Source of the DNA: Rachycentron canadum
Lineage: Eukaryota; Chordata; Actinopteri; Carangiformes; Rachycentridae
Reading direction: 5' to 3'
NCBI GenBank assembly: GCA_038496675.1
Contig: CM076656.1
Location: forward strand, 20,326,897 to 20,390,896
DNA: 64,000 nucleotides
The position numbers were made by a program, and so were the translations under genes. Under the pieces are notes generated by a model. The model saw only the letters and a list, made by a program, of their open reading frames with translations. It was not told where the DNA came from and ran no database searches. Shown here piece by piece: positions 1 through 12,600 of the stretch; the stretch's first letter is position 1, and the number at the start of each line of letters is the position of its first letter.

Positions 1-129
1 GTTTTTACGTGCAGGAGGTGGGGGCGGGGGGGGGGGGGCAGATTCCTGTGTCCTGAAGCTGTAATCCTGTTTGTACATTTGTGAATGTGCATGAAATTAT
101 TGTGGTTACGTTGCATCTGTTGTTGTAAA

Positions 130-362
130 CTGCCCTGCAGACAGAAGCACTTTGACGTACCGTAGTGGGGCGCAGGAACAGACCCCAGTCCAGAGAAGAC
201 CCACACCACAAGATACTGTTAAACTGATCCCAGAGCTGCCTGAAAACCCATCTAGGATCTTTTATTTGCTTGCCAGAGGCATTTTTCTGAGATGCTTCTG
301 TGAGAAAAACAAACATTTTAGTGACCAGTCTGTTCACAGATGTTCAGTCTGTGGAACCTGCT
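130..362 (+). other. Possible 3'-terminal exon, unidentified
   Basis: After an acceptor-like CTGCAG at about 134-139 the plus strand stays open to a TGA at 362-364. The first part is protein-like and rich in Gln, Pro and Thr (it contains the words SGAQEQTPVQ and KLIPELPENP), but the last third looks like untranslated sequence. The following 500 bases resemble a 3' UTR. I recognise no family and the minus strand is also open here, so this is a weak call. It could be the end of a gene entering from the left, or chance. Confidence 0.2.
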
Positions 363-364
363 GA

Positions 365-1432
365 TAAAAACAAAAACAGGGTTATTTTGTACAGTTCGTG
401 TTCGATGAGATGAAGATAGTGATAAACCCTGACATCCCATTTTCCTCATGGGTGAAAACCTTAGCTGATCTTTCTTTCCACTGCTTGCTGTAGCCCCCAT
501 GATGTTAAAGTGCTTGATATGTGTGCATCCTCCCCCTCTTCCCTCCCCTGCTCTCGCTCTCGCTCTCGTTCTCTCGATGTTGTTTGTACCCTCGCTCTAA
601 TCTAGCTGAACGTGATAGTACCTGTAGTTTGGTAGATGGATGTTCCACTTTAATAAGATACAGAAAAAAGATAATAGAAGAAATACATTGTGGCTAAATG
701 TGATTTTAAGAGACATAAAGAAAGGAAAATGTCTTACATTCTGAACCATCCTCCCCGAGTCCCTTTTACAGAGTAGTTTGTACATGTCGAGTGTATAACA
801 CTGTTCTATGATGGTTTTCCTGATGGTATTTGTATTTCTGTATACACTTGGTGATCCTGTCATACCTGGGTTTTATAAACCACGATTATTTTTAAAACTC
901 GCTCTGCCTCTTGACTTTTTTTTTTTTTTTAACTGCTCAAACCTACTGTGATGTTTTCTGTCCTGAACAAGCTTTGCTGAGAATTTCCCCCTTTTAATGT
1001 GGCTTTGAAGCACATGTGTGACTATAGATGCAGAGAGAATAATACAAGTGCTCAGACCTATTTCTGTAGCACTCGCTAGCTGTGGCTGATGGTATTATTT
1101 CCTCTGGTGGACTGTGCCTTTACGAGGTTTCTACAGGGTTCACCACATTAACAGCTTTTTGATACCTAATAGGATACAGCAGCTAAGAGAGAATATTTAA
1201 AACCTTTGTAAATTGAAGACATAAGTATCTTCCATGGAAATTGATTCAATGCTTTTTGAGACATTTCTAGACCTGCAGCTATTCTGTTTTATTCATTTTT
1301 CTTAGTTGTTTCCTTATCGGTTTTAATTGCCACCTATTTGTTGCCTAATGCCTCGGCTGTATTTTGCAGTGCACTTGACTCTAAGCATGTTTTCACTCAT
1401 TCTGGCTGTTGGCCACTCATCACCCCCCTTAC
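365..1432. other. No gene seen; AT-rich non-coding DNA
   Basis: Only short, low-quality open frames occur here. There is a CTCTCG-type pyrimidine stretch at about 537-575 and a T tract at 917-930. A G tract lies at 25-38, near the window edge. The region could be 3' UTR of a gene on either strand. Confidence 0.4.
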
Positions 1433-1639
1433 CTCTCCCAAGATGTGCAGCCTGGTGGTGGAAGGCGCTGCTGCAGGTCCTGATGAGACTTGGTTATTGA
1501 GGTTGAGGAACTGGTCCAAAAGTACTGGCAGCGCTTCGGGATTTGATGGGTTATTTTTCCTCGTTGCTGGTGGGCAGACCGAGTCTGACGCTGTGATGTT
1601 CAGTGTGCCAACCATGATAAATGAATCATCCCGAGAAGC
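1433..1639 (-). CDS. Putative coding exon of an unidentified gene
   Basis: On the minus strand an acceptor (TTTTCAG) is followed by 207 nt of open frame, exactly 69 codons, and a strong donor (GAG then GTAAGG). The exon starts and ends in phase 0. It begins ASRDDSFIMV and continues with a Pro/Ser-rich segment ending TTRLHILGE. The acidic-aromatic DDSFIMV word resembles the DDDFVMV words of some autophagy-related proteins such as ULK1, but the remainder does not align with what I remember, so no function is assigned. It lies downstream of sin3b on the same strand and may belong with the open exon at 2179-2549, whose phase is compatible. Confidence 0.42.
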
Positions 1640-2178
1640 CTGAAAATCTTGCTTCTTGGCAAAGAGGAACCACCCACAAAATCAAAGGAGAACACAGTTA
1701 AGTTTGTGACAAATCACCATCCAACAAACCTTCATAATCCAACATAAAACCTCAACAGCCTTTTTCCTTTTTAGAAGAAAAACACCTTGGAGCTGGGAAA
1801 CAGCAGTCAACAAAATCTCACCACAAAGTCTATTAGTTCAGGGGCTTTTGGCTGCATCACATGAGCTTCCTCAGCAGACTGAATTTACCTCAAATCTAAA
1901 TACTAGAATGGCAATTGGAGTAAAAACGACCAAACAATCCTACACGTCTCTCAGACCTGGATTATTATCTGGATCTGCAGCAAAGATTCATAGATCTATC
2001 TATCATAAACTACATGTCTTTACATCAACATCCAGAAATTGGAAAAATGCTCTACCACGTTAAAGGAAGTGATTTATAAAAAAAAAAAAAACATGGATCC
2101 ATTTCTTGAACAGGATCCCCAACATTTCACAGGTTCTTCTCTGGCAAATTTGGTCCAAATTAATTCAGGAGCTTTTAC

Positions 2179-2549
2179 ATAATCCTGCTGACAAACAAAA
2201 AACAGACACAGAACCTTCTTGGCAGAGGTTGAAATAATCTCCACTCTTTTAACCAACATATTTTGAAAGGCCTTGGAGTCAAAAGAAAAATCTGAACATT
2301 TAGACAAACTTGGAGAGGGGGAGGAGCAGACGCCTGGGACAACCCCCACTGAATTTTGGGGCAGATATTGATATTTACTTTGAATTAGATCGCGTTTTTC
2401 TCTGAAGTCTGGTGTATTTGGTTGTTTGACATTGGCCTTGGTGGAGGGCTGCGCTCTGGGCACATATTCTAGTTTGCATGCAGCCTCTTCACTGACTGTT
2501 CTGGCATCATCACTGCAAACTATCAGTTCAGTGAGTTTATCCATTGAGT
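2179..2549 (-). CDS. Putative coding exon of an unidentified gene
   Basis: This is a long minus-strand open frame, followed by a candidate donor (TAT then GTAAAA) that closes it in phase 0, matching the next exon at 1433-1639. A candidate acceptor (GTACAG) with a T-rich tract stands at its upstream edge. The reading begins near SMDKLTELIV and contains KCSDFSFDSKAF. The composition is rich in Ser, Lys and Val with no domain I recognise. The exon borders are inferred, the frame could extend up to 2583, and the whole call could be chance. Confidence 0.33.
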
Positions 2550-2599
2550 CTGTACGTTGAACTTCTCTCAAGCCAAAAAACAAACAACCTGCCAGTCAA

Positions 2600-3663
2600 C
2601 ATCTAAGAAGGTCACAACTAGGTTGTTTATTTTATGATAACTGATACAGGATAAATGTTATACATTCTATTTTAACACTGGTATTTTGCTTTTATTTTCA
2701 ATGTCAGTATGCAAAAAAAGACAATGCAAAGTAAACATTTGGTGAAATCATGAATATGATACATAATTTGACTGCTTCATCAATATTAAACCAATTAATT
2801 TTAAGGACTCTTTGTTGCCCTGGTGATAATTTGTTTCGCTACAACACAAAAAAGGGAAAGAAAATACAAAAAACAAACCGCAAACATCAAGAGTTGGCTG
2901 ACAGCAAACACTGTAAAGAACCACATGATCTTTAGATGAATCAATCAACTCATGTAGATGCATATATATAAAAAAAACAAAAAACCACAGGATCCCTGTT
3001 GTATATATGCACATACAGTAATAATGCAATTACTAGAGTTGTAGAGTCTGTACTGGACATAGAAACAGACAAAATGAAGAGCAGGATACACATACATACA
3101 CACGTTTACCATTGTCTCTCCATATAAACACGCACGAACCAACCAACCAACCAACAAGCAGAAGGCTCTCTGGCTTTAGAAGCTAAAAACTACACTTGAC
3201 TTAAAAAAGAAAAAGAAAAACAGACATTCACATTTCTGAAACAAATTTCATGATCTCATATCTTCGTGTCTGATCAACTGTTTCTGTCCATCAGTCTTAT
3301 CAACTGTTAGTGCCACCAGAGAAGCTAGAATGATGAGGATGATGATGATGATCTCCGTTTGTGCCGTCCGACTCGTCCCGTCCCGTCAATCCGGGCCGAG
3401 TTCACTCTCACTGATCACTGCACTGTCTGTGTTGGTCCTCGTCTCCACATCATCACTCCTCTCACTGTGCACTCATCAACTGACTGGCTGCTAGTTTCTT
3501 CATCCATGAGTGAAAGTGAGTGAGTGAACATGTTGTGGAGGAAGGTGGAGAAGTGTGACTGCAGCTGTTTGTCTGTGTTTAGTGTATGAATGTCCTGTAA
3601 GTCCATGCATTTACCTGTGTGTGTGTGTGTGCACATACTGCACGTCCATCTCTATGCAGGCCT
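2600..3663 (-). other. sin3b: sin3b 3' UTR with poly(A) signal
   Basis: The stretch follows the sin3b stop codon on the minus strand. A canonical AATAAA (TTTATT on the plus strand) lies at 2626-2631 and is the most likely polyadenylation signal. A (GAT)n-like stretch at about 3333-3351 and a short (GT)n run at about 3616-3631 fall inside it. No coding frame here looks real. Confidence 0.5.
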
Positions 3664-6600
3664 CTACGGTGAGGCCGGGGCTTTGCTACCGCTGTAATGA
3701 ACCTGGTATCTGTTGACCGTTTGCCCTTTCACTTCGGTCGACAAGCAGGTCGTCTTGCAGGGGATCATGTCCTCCTCCTCCTCGCCCATTAGCCAGTTCT
3801 GCACAGAGCGTTCAGCCGAGGCAGTGACGTGATTGGCCAGCCAGCCCTGGTGCCACTTATCAAAGCGTTCGTGCTGGCTCGTTGCCACTCGGTGCTGCGA
3901 CTGTGGAGGAAGAGAAAAGACGAAAGAGAAAGAGGCTCATCGTTGAGAAACAAAGCAGAATTTAACACAAAATGCACAAGCACGGACAGAGTTTATAGAT
4001 ATCACCTACATCCATCAGAAGACTTTGAAAACATTGCGACGTAAACTCATGAAACCACACGCAGAATCCACCCTACCTTCCTGGCCTTGACCAGCGCTCC
4101 TCTGCGATACATGTAATCCTCAGAGTTCATGACAAACACCATCTTGTGGGTGTTGAGTTTAAAGCGACAGTCCAAACTCCCGGCGTTTTCCACGCCCAGC
4201 TGGCGGTGCCACTCTCTCCTGCAGCGCATCGCCTCCACCTGCCGCACCTGCCAGCGGCGGAAACGTCGCAGGTTCCTATGGGAACAGTCACGTTTGAGAC
4301 ATTTAGCATGTCTCAAAACATTCATGTGCATCACAGCATCTGTCTGATGCAAAGTGAGAGCAACTGAGTGACGTATGAAAGAGACTCTGTTCCACTTCAT
4401 CAATGTCATCCGAGGTAACATCGAACAACAACAACACTGGCTTCAGACGTGTGGGGACAGGTGATGGCAACTTCCTCTGTTGTGCAAATTCACAGTCACA
4501 GTCAGCACAACAAGGCCCCAACAGGTGGATCCTTCATGGCCCAACCTATCCCAAGACTCATTGTAATGAGAATAATATGGCAGCTAAACAGACAGAGAGC
4601 CAGAGGATTACATTTTTAAATGCATGTATTGTGTTTCAGTTCAACAGACCATCTCATTTCAGTCTGGCCTTCATGGTCTACAACACTATGGAGAACCACA
4701 CCTTCACAGACCACATCTGCTTATAAGTACATCAGAAGACCTGTATAATTCAGTGTGATCTTGATCTTTTTTTATTTTTTTTCTTTCTGCATGACACCAT
4801 TTTAGTTTTCGTTGACGCTGTGTCAGAAACATGCTGACTCAACTCTGGTCTTTTTGGTGGTGTCTAAATTATGTGTTGTCTAATGCATGTGCAGGAAAAT
4901 CAGATCCTGAAAAAGAAGTTTGAATTTGAATTCCTGTCTTCTGTTAAAAAAGTGGTGTTTTGAAAGGACCCCTGATCGACCCTTTCTGCTGTTGTTGTAG
5001 TTCTGTAATGGATTATAGTACAAAGTGCACTAAAACATGTAGGAAAGAGAAAGAAAGCCAAATTCGATGATTGTTTGGTCACAACAGAAAGATGGTTACG
5101 TTCAACTTAAAATGAGAAGTAATTCAGTCTAAATATCTTAAAATCTGATGTTTAGAGATAATGAAATTAAAGTGTCCCACCTGGGCAGAAACACAGGTTT
5201 GAAGAAGTAGCCCTCGGCTTGTGAGCACAGACTGGACTCTGTTCCTACAAACTGCTCCATGTAGCTCGACAGGCACTGAGGGAAGACGGCAGCCAGTTCC
5301 ATCAAATTAAATCAGTTCAGTGTAACTTTAATCAGATTATATTAGAAAAACAAGCATTTAAATGGTGACTAAACATGTGTTTACCTGTACATCTAAAGGA
5401 TCATCAGCCTGGGCCTCCTCAGTGTCCAGCAGCTCAATGGTCATTGTCACATGACCCTTGTTTTGGATAAACATCACCTGATGAAACAAAACAGAGAAAC
5501 ATGAGTAAACCAGCCCCAAGAAAATAAATTTAAAAGAACCTGCTTTAACAACTGGCTGCATAGAACTAGTGTCACTTGGATAGGACTAGGTTGGGGAAGA
5601 AAACGAGTCTCCAATTAAACTGATATCGATTCATGAAATCTCAAGATTGATATTTTAAAGCATCTCTTTAACCGTCTCCTGTCTCCAGATGTGTAAAGCT
5701 ATGAAGCGCATCAGAACAACGTATCTCATGTCATGAAGAGAGCTAATGAAATAAAAATAGATAGTCAAAGTTGTCATATTGACATTAAAGGTGTATTGGT
5801 TGATTGATTTCCATGCATCCAGTAACATGCAAGAAAACATTCCACCTTAAATGTGTCCGGTAGCTGCCGGTGATCTCCTGAATCCACTACATTAAGGAGT
5901 CGTCTGATCTGATTTAACTGAGCCAGTCCAACATCTGGTCATGTGATGTGACTGTATGTAAACTTGCCCCTGTAGGAACAGTGGTTACCTAACCCTAAAC
6001 CTCACTGTGCTCGTGCACCATACGTATGTAAACAAACAGCACTACACCACCACTGACAAGTCTAAAGGCAGATGTGTGGCTTGTTATTCAATGACATGTT
6101 GGTCATACTGACTAGAAAGTGCATTAATGGATCTGATCCATTCCTTATGTGAACACTAATGTTTTTTGTAACGCACCAGGTTAGAGGCACATTTTACAGC
6201 ATTAGTTGAGAGAATGTCATTCATGTCCATGTAACTAAATTGGTGTTATAACTGAAATATCTCTAACTGAATCAAAAAGGAAAACAATACCCAGCCTGAC
6301 AAATGAAGACAGATTATGTATCAGTACCATCAGAAAAATAAGGAGAATGAGTTCAGAGCTAAAATGATTGAAAATGATTCACCTTCAGCAGCATGAACAT
6401 GATCATTACTCTTAAAACATCCATTAGGGTTGTGCTTTATGTGTACATGACATATTCCTACTACTGAGAAAATGGAGGTTGATAATAGAAAATGATGTGA
6501 CTACTTCAAATAGCAGGAAAATGTCAGGGCCAAATATATAACCCTCCTTCATTCAGCAGGATGTTGCGCTCACCTTGAAGCAGTTCTCCTCAGCCATCAC

Positions 6601-9600
6601 TCGCTCAGCTTTCCACTGGTAGCTCGTCTCCCAAGCGGCTCTGACACACTGTGAGGACAGGTTCCCCCCGGCCGCCCCCCGCTTCCTCTCAGCCAGGTAA
6701 AGGTCAACCACCTGCAGGCACACCTCGTCGCTCACTAGGTGCTGCAGCTGAAGAATAAGAAAGTGCAGAGTCAGAAACTGACACAGAAGGAGTGTGAAAG
6801 AGTACAACTTTAAAAACAAAAAAAAAAGAGACAAGCTTAAGTTCTGCTTACCTGCCGGATTATGTTGTGGATGACCTTGTCAATGGTGAAGCCGATGTAG
6901 GCGTGGATGGTGAACATCTCTCTCAGTGTGTCTTCATACTGTGTGGAGTCCAGGTTGCCATCCAGCAGACTGCGCACCATGTCCAGGAAGGCTGGGTAAT
7001 ACTCCTCTAACTCCACCTCACCTGTGAAAGAGGGATGTCACTGTTAAAAACAGCCTGTCATCTTATTGTAGCTATTCGGTGTGGGTCTATTGTCACAGCA
7101 AGGACAGGTTTTCATGTGTTTATCTTTCGTATGAATAAAATACTACAGTTCAAAAGCAGTGATTTTAAAAGAGCCTGTGTGGATCTCATTAATCAAAACT
7201 GTTATCTGCTGTAGTGCTACAAAGATCAACCAGATAATCCATCAAAAGAAAAATCAATCTGCAACTATTCCGATGATTGATTAAAGTAAATTTTCCATTT
7301 TATAGTTGCAGGTTCACAAATGTGACACTTTGCTCCTCTTGGGCTCATATTATAGTTATTTTGGACTTTGACTAAACAAGTTGAACCTGGTGATAATGAT
7401 TAATAGACAAAATTACTGAACAATGTGATAATAAAGAAACATCATTACTTGCACCACTTTGCAGTTATAGCCTATAATTAGGAATGAGTTTGAGTCTAAT
7501 AAAATAAAAGAATAATAATTAAATAAAAGAATAATAAGATGCTTTTATTTAAAAAAAATATATAATCACATATGGCAGTAAATATCACAATATTCAATAT
7601 TATCAAATACTGGCCCAGGTCTATTCAGAACACTGAAAACAGACATTGTGCTGCCTTCTGCTGTTTCATGGTGACAAGGCAAATAAAAAAAATAACATCT
7701 GTCTTTCTACAGATCTGGAATATTTTCCAATCAAGTCTGTCCCTGTTTTATTCAGGGCCATGTGTTGGACTGTGACTCAACACCAAGAATCCTGGCATAA
7801 TGTAGGTGAACTGATATCATGAACAATTTGCTTTGACTGTACATTCTGAATCAGAGCTGATTAATTAAAATTAATTATCTCCCTCATGAGGTAATGTTTA
7901 TATTAAAGCTCTTAATCAAGAGCCAAGGGCCTGAAATGAAACAACCTGCTTTTCTGACCTTATATGTCCTGTTGAGTCAGATGTGACGACTGGTTGACCC
8001 CACTCAACTTAAAGACTTTAATCTGATCGTTATGACATTTATATAACCAACCAGTGGCTGAACTTACTGGGTTGTTTGAGGCGGAGCTCCATGGCGAGGT
8101 CACATGCTTTTTCCCTGCGTCCCTCAGCCATCAGCAGCCTCTCTCTGCTCTGCTCAGCTCGGTGCTCCAGCAGCTGCCGTTCCGCCTGTCGGTAAACCCG
8201 CAGCAGCCGCGAACACAGAGTCTGGTGCAGTCGCAAGAAGAAATACCAGTTGTTGTTGACGAAGAAAAGGTTGTAGACGCCATCCAGCTCCTTCTGGTGC
8301 TCTGCTTCAGGGTCGCGCAGGTCGATCTTCTCCCCGGCTGCGCCCGAGCCTGTCTCCATAGGTGTAGATCCTGCGGTGGATGCGGTGGTCCCTGCAGGCT
8401 GATTCATGCCACTGGAGGTGGTGGAGGCTTCTGTGTCTGCAGGTTGGGGTGGGCTGCAGCGCCTTCGTCTGGACTCACCGTTGAGCTGCTGCTGGGGTTG
8501 GGACTGGGTCTGGGACTGGGCAGGTTGGGGTTGAGACTGACCACCTGTAGCTGCTGCTGCTCCTGATGCATTGCTAGAATTACTATTTCCTCCCCCTGCT
8601 GCTGCTCCTCCACCTCCTCCTCCTCTCTCTCCTCCCTCCTCAGGCTCAGCCTCCTCATCTGTCCATTCTTCAGTATCGCTGAGCTCGCCACGGCGGGAGA
8701 AGAACAGGTCGGGGACAAAGTGCTGGATGATGCGCTTGATGTGGTCCTTGTCGTCTTTGTGGATGGTGGGCTGGCGTTTGACGTGGTAGATGATGAGCGA
8801 GGCAGCGTCCTCCAGGATCTGTTTATCCTCATACGTGAACACCATGTGAGGCTCGCTGGATGAGGCTGAGCCGGAGCCGTTACGGCCCTGCTGGCCAACT
8901 CCGCCTTCTTCTGTGCTCTGCTCCTGACGCTGAGAACAGAAACAGAAAGAGATGAATGAGCGAAAATTCAAGTAGATACACTGCTTCAGGCTGAGTTGAA
9001 AATTGAAAATCATTGATTCTAATGAACCATTCTAGGGTGTTATTGACCTCAGAGAAATGAATCTCCTATCAATGAATATGACAATTTCCTCCAAAGGCAG
9101 CACTACACAAAAGGATGAAAAATATTCCATAGTCTTGGTTAAAAAGGGAGAGTATTGTTGCACATTGGTTTTTATTACGTCTTGTTTGTCCAACCTCTGG
9201 TATGGCTCTACAAGCTAGTCAAAAAATGATTCATGAATGTGAACACTGCGTACTTATTTATCTTTTGGTGGCACAAAGGGCCCCGTGTTAAGCTTGCACA
9301 TACAAAGAGAGGGTTTACCTCATCATAGACGCTCTCAATCTCATTGAGAAGACTCTTTGAGCGCAGGGCCTTCATGTCATTCTGTTTGAAGTTGACTCCT
9401 TGGTGGTCGAGGGACTTCAGGTAGGCCTTCTCATACTGCTCCCTCCATATCTTATTGAAACCCTGCTGGGCCTCTCTCCACTCCTCCTCCTTGGCTTTCA
9501 ACCTGTGGAGAATTACACACTTTCATGTAGACACTTCACAAAACACAGCCATGGTCATGAATTTGTTTCAGTTTTAGACAACTCATTCTTTATGTGGATG

Positions 9601-12600
9601 CATACCACCTTCCTTTTTTTCATATATAAACAGCACTACAAACTGTAATGACAAAAGAAATCTTCAAAACACGTGTTTGAGTTGTTCTAGAGGTGATTTA
9701 AAGTTACTTGCTTTATCTGATCATGAGATATGCTCATTGTTTTCAGCTGTTTATTTCCTGCTCCTTGAAAAATCAGCTCCAGAGACTCTAAGGGACTAAA
9801 TATCTTATTGCCCATTATCACCCATCACTCTTTTTCTCTCACTACAATAAACGTAAGACCAACTTCTCACTTTGTGATGAGACAAATGCAGCACTGATCC
9901 CATTTACTTTGGGTATACAAGCAACTGACAGCTAGGCCTCTAATTGGCTGTGGTAGTCCCCACTGGAGCCAACAGGAGAGTCCAATGTGACTCTAGACGT
10001 CACTAGCAAAGACGTCAGATGAGAATCGAATGATAAACACACAGAAGTAAAGCAGCACAGAACCAGTCAAAAGGTCAGACTAAGCCAAATCTTTTCTGAC
10101 TTTGCACAAGTTTACCAACTGAAGTAAGTGCCAGACACGGACAACGTGGAGCAAAAACACTCACTCAGAAAATGTGATATTTGGAAGCGTATAAGCTCCT
10201 GTGGGTTAAAACACAGACTTCCAAGTTTACATAGCTGAGTTCACTGAGCACACACATCATTGTTAACAGCTTCTGTTGGTATGATTCACCTGTGTTGGCA
10301 GGCTGCTCAACGATCACTGCTGATATAGGATCGTATACTATCACCAAGCAATGGTTTGATGATAGCGCAATCTAATTTATATATTCAGTGTAAAGGATAG
10401 TATTTCTCCACTGTGTCTCATAAACATAATTTTATAGCATGCACATGTGAAAGTATAGAAATAGTTTGCTTTGCACGTCCTGTGTCACTGAAGTTGCTGC
10501 CGAGGTCTGAGGTGGTAAGATCACAGACAGCTGAATTCAGCTGTTACATTTCTTTCAGTAAATGTTTGACCAGTGAGGAAATCTTGAATAATGCCAACAT
10601 CAGAGGGAAAAAGAAAGTCCTGACCTCTTGAGCACCACAGGCACAGCGGTGGCCGGACTCCTCTTCAGTCCCTCAATGATCTCAGGGGCTTTGTCGCCAT
10701 AGATACGATACACGGCACGACGCTGGATGACCTCAGAGGTGCCGCCCAGGCAGTCATCTAATCTGAATCGGTCTTGGTCCTCTGGTGAAAGGCGGGACAG
10801 CTTCTTCTGGACACTCTCTAGCACCCTGATGGTGGCCAGGTTTGTCTCCAGAACCACATCCAGCTAAAAGTGGAGAATTACAGACACAGAGCGTTTAAAA
10901 GTCAATATGTACTGTATGTGTTCAACCTTATTATCTCTTCTGTTACAAGAGCAGGGTCATAAAAAGATAAAAACATATGCAGAGTGATTTATAAAAACCA
11001 CTCTGCTTTACAAGACATATTAAGAGTCTGGTTAGGATGTACTTGCCTCAAATCTTTCATCCTCACAGCGATGCAGCTGCTCCTCATAAGGAGTCTTCTT
11101 CGAGCTGACGAAGGTGGAGTCCTCTGACCAGGAGGGGAATGACACCCAGGTGTCGTTCAACACCTACACACACACACACACAAATCTCATTGGTTAATCA
11201 TGATCGATGGGTGACCACAACTACATGGAAATATTTGAAATCAAGTTCATTAAGTTCATCAAGTTGTTTAATATGCTGTTAATACTAAAAAATAACCTTT
11301 GGAGGTTTTGACCACGGGTGGTGCTAAAGACAAATGCTTTTATTACTATTGTGTTTGTGTATGTGCATAATCACTAATGTGCACAAACACAAGCATGTGA
11401 TGGCTCATGATTTTGAACTGCTTTACTGAGCTACAGGTGGTAGCGATGTGCTAGATAATGCAGCAAAACACAAAGGAAACATCAACAATGCGTGTTTCAA
11501 ATTTTTACAATTGTTTGCCCTTGATGTTTTATACTGAGAAACACTTAATGCAAACAGAAATTGTTTACCAGAGAACTCCACAGGGCACAAGTCAAGATAT
11601 GTTTGTGCTTTGAAGAAGCAAAAACCACATTGATATGGTTCTATATCTTTAATAACAACAGGTCATTGAGACCAACTATGGGTCCATGTGGGCTGGGTTT
11701 ATGTCGTGGTTCAGAATGGTAAGTGCTTTGTTGTGACATGGCAGTTACACAAGTCCTGACACTTTCTGAATACAAGCTGTGCACATTGCTCTGCGGACTA
11801 AACGCTGTGATACTTTCATTACATCAATGTAGAACCTTTTTATAACAGACATGGAATTGTCACTTTCTGCAACATGGGACCTTAAAGCAATGCACTGATC
11901 TGGTGTAAACTTGTTGGGTACAACATAATTGGATGTACCTCCTTGCAAAGGGCAGTGCGCCCGCTGCATTTAGGTTGCTGGTAGGTCTTGGGCAGTGCTC
12001 TGTAGCTGGACCCCAGGCGCTTGCAGGAAGCATAATCCACCTCCCTGCCCCCTCCCCCTTCCATGTAGCGATCCGACAGCCCTGACACAGCATGAGAGAG
12101 CTCTTTGTCCCCCAGAAATGACTTGAACTGAGTGTACAGTTCGGGAAACTTCCTGGAAGGAGATGGATGGAATCATGAATGACAGACAAGTCTGGAGAAG
12201 AACAGCTGACCAAAAAGCAAATGTTTCCAACAGAATAATTCTACCAGTCTGAATGCATCGTTGTTAAGAATCTGTGTTGTCATTTGACTGTAATGGTCAT
12301 ATCAATACTGTGTCAAAATAACACAGCAAATTCTTAAATGGACCTGAAGGTCGTTTTTAAATCAACATTTTGTGTAGTAATATATTTTCTGCAAGAACAA
12401 ATATTAGCCTCTACACTTTCGTCAGGCTCCCCGCAACTACAGCACCCGTTCATTTGTGCATTGATTTTTCTCATTTTATCCAGTCATTTCACAAATTTAT
12501 CCAGCTCCATCATCTTTCCATCCACTCACCCCAGGAAAGGAGTGACTAGCTGTAGCAGCTCTGCTCCTGAAACGACTTCCTGGTTAAACAAGGCGATGCA

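Noticed and set aside
8054..8566. 170-codon plus-strand open frame
   Set aside because: It is antisense to sin3b exon 13, whose frame is conserved with human SIN3B; low-complexity GC-rich coding sequence explains the open opposite strand.
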